NCBI GenBank assembly: GCA_964540605.1
Contig: CAZINM010000022.1
Coordinates: forward strand, 1 to 15,813
Length of the DNA stretch: 15,813 bases
From: CAZINM01 sp964540605
GTDB taxonomy: Bacteria; Patescibacteriota; Dojkabacteria; SC72; JAHDCA01
Direction: 5' to 3'
Shown: positions 15,372-15,813 of the stretch, one piece after another
Layout: each line of letters begins with the position of its first letter
Position numbering within the stretch: the first letter of the stretch is position 1
The notes under the pieces: generated by a model
The model's input: the letters and a program-made list of their open reading frames with translations, nothing else
Database searches by the model: none
What the model was told of the DNA's origin: nothing
Position numbers and translations under genes: made by a program

Positions 15372-15813
15372 ATGATAGATACCATGACACAGTTAATTGC
15401 ACAGCCTGATTGGATCCCTTTAGAATATTGGCGTTATATTAGTGGTCTTCCAATATTTTTGGCAGGATTGATATTGACTTTAATAGCAACTCCGATAGTG
15501 GGATATATTGCAAAAAGAAATAATATTCTAAATGAGACAAAAGGCTCGAATAAAAAGAAACTAAACAGATTCGAGAACGATGAAAGAAGAATTAATCCTA
15601 ATCCTACGCCTCTTTTGGGCGGACTGGCAGTTTTAATACCTTTATATATTTTGATCATTGTGATCTTTGGTTTTAACCAAATTACAATTCCTATATTACT
15701 TTCTCTATCATTACTTGTAATTAATGGGATACTCGATGACATTTACAATCTTCCTGCCACTACTCAATTTGTTGTACAGTTTTTCGCCGCACTCATAATT
15801 GCCGTATCAACGG
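15372..15813 (+). CDS. WecA/TagO/MraY-family phospho-sugar transferase, N-terminal fragment
   Basis: An open frame runs from ATG 15372 to the window end (147 codons) without a stop. Members of this family transfer a sugar-1-phosphate from a UDP-sugar to undecaprenyl phosphate in the membrane, the first step of wall or surface polymer synthesis. Visible features are a first helix (about 23-46) and a basic loop leading to N-P-T-P-L-L-G-G (77-84), the equivalent of the family's P-x-P-x-x-G-G block. Helices follow at about 84-101 and 105-121. G-I-L-D-D-I-Y-N-L (119-127) contains the paired aspartates (Asp122, Asp123) of the DDxx motif. The P-T-P-L-L-G-G form is closer to WecA/TagO than to MraY. 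An alternative ATG at 15384 exists, and neither start has a clear Shine-Dalgarno. The gene lies four bases after the small membrane protein. Confidence 0.85.
   Translation, partial: MIDTMTQLIAQPDWIPLEYWRYISGLPIFLAGLILTLIATPIVGYIAKRNNILNETKGSNKKKLNRFENDERRINPNPTPLLGGLAVLIPLYILIIVIFGFNQITIPILLSLSLLVINGILDDIYNLPATTQFVVQFFAALIIAVST

Noticed and set aside
15434..15742. 102-codon minus-strand frame at the right end
   Set aside because: Antisense to the WecA/TagO-like gene, whose motifs (N-P-T-P-L-L-G-G, L-D-D) show that the plus strand codes.
1..15813. Recoding of TGA (as in Gracilibacteria/Absconditabacteria)
   Set aside because: TGA ends dnaG, the methyltransferase and the small membrane protein at expected family lengths or gene boundaries, and no conserved gene has an in-frame TGA.
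1..15813. CRISPR arrays, insertion sequences, tRNA genes or phage genes
   Set aside because: No repeated spacer pattern, terminal repeats with transposase, cloverleaf sequence or phage-type protein was seen on either strand.

Overview
This window looks like chromosomal core-gene DNA from an AT-rich, small-genome bacterium. The best guess is Patescibacteria/CPR (for example a Dojkabacteria- or Microgenomates-like lineage), at moderate confidence. The reasons are a compact RpoB (about 1,120 residues), tightly overlapping genes, divergent residues in normally invariant RNA polymerase motifs, and very little non-coding DNA. The standard code (table 11) fits: TGA is the stop of dnaG, of the methyltransferase gene and of the small membrane-protein gene, and no real gene has an in-frame TGA. 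There is no CRISPR array, insertion sequence, tRNA or rRNA.

Left half (1-7804, minus strand), read in transcription order: rpoB, rpoC, rpsL, and the first codons of rpsG cut by the window edge. This is the classical bacterial rpoBC-str order, without rplJ/rplL directly upstream. rpoB and rpoC overlap by 14 bases. rpoB is interrupted by an assembly gap of 62 Ns (4740-4801) whose length cannot be right. The flanks align with the family as one intact gene missing about 22 bases.

Centre (7805-8265): a 461-base divergent intergenic region. It holds a good minus-strand promoter (TTGACA, 17 bases, TGT-TAGTAT) followed by three inverted repeats in the predicted rpoB leader. The last of these looks like an attenuator or intrinsic terminator. 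A weaker plus-strand -10 lies just before ftsK.

Right half (8266-15813, plus strand): ftsK, a rodZ-like gene, dnaG, a methyltransferase with a fused Trm112-like zinc ribbon, and ksgA/rsmA. These overlap or nearly touch, so they probably form one operon joining chromosome segregation, cell shape, primer synthesis and 16S rRNA methylation. A small three-helix membrane protein with its own extended -10 promoter follows, and then the start of a WecA/TagO/MraY-type phospho-sugar transferase gene cut by the window end.

No undescribed multi-gene system is evident. The observations most worth checking are natural substitutions at antibiotic-contact positions in RpoB and S12, the structured rpoB leader, two promoters placed so that transcripts should be leaderless, an Asn-to-Ser change in the KsgA catalytic motif, and a roughly three-fold excess of the tetramer GATC.
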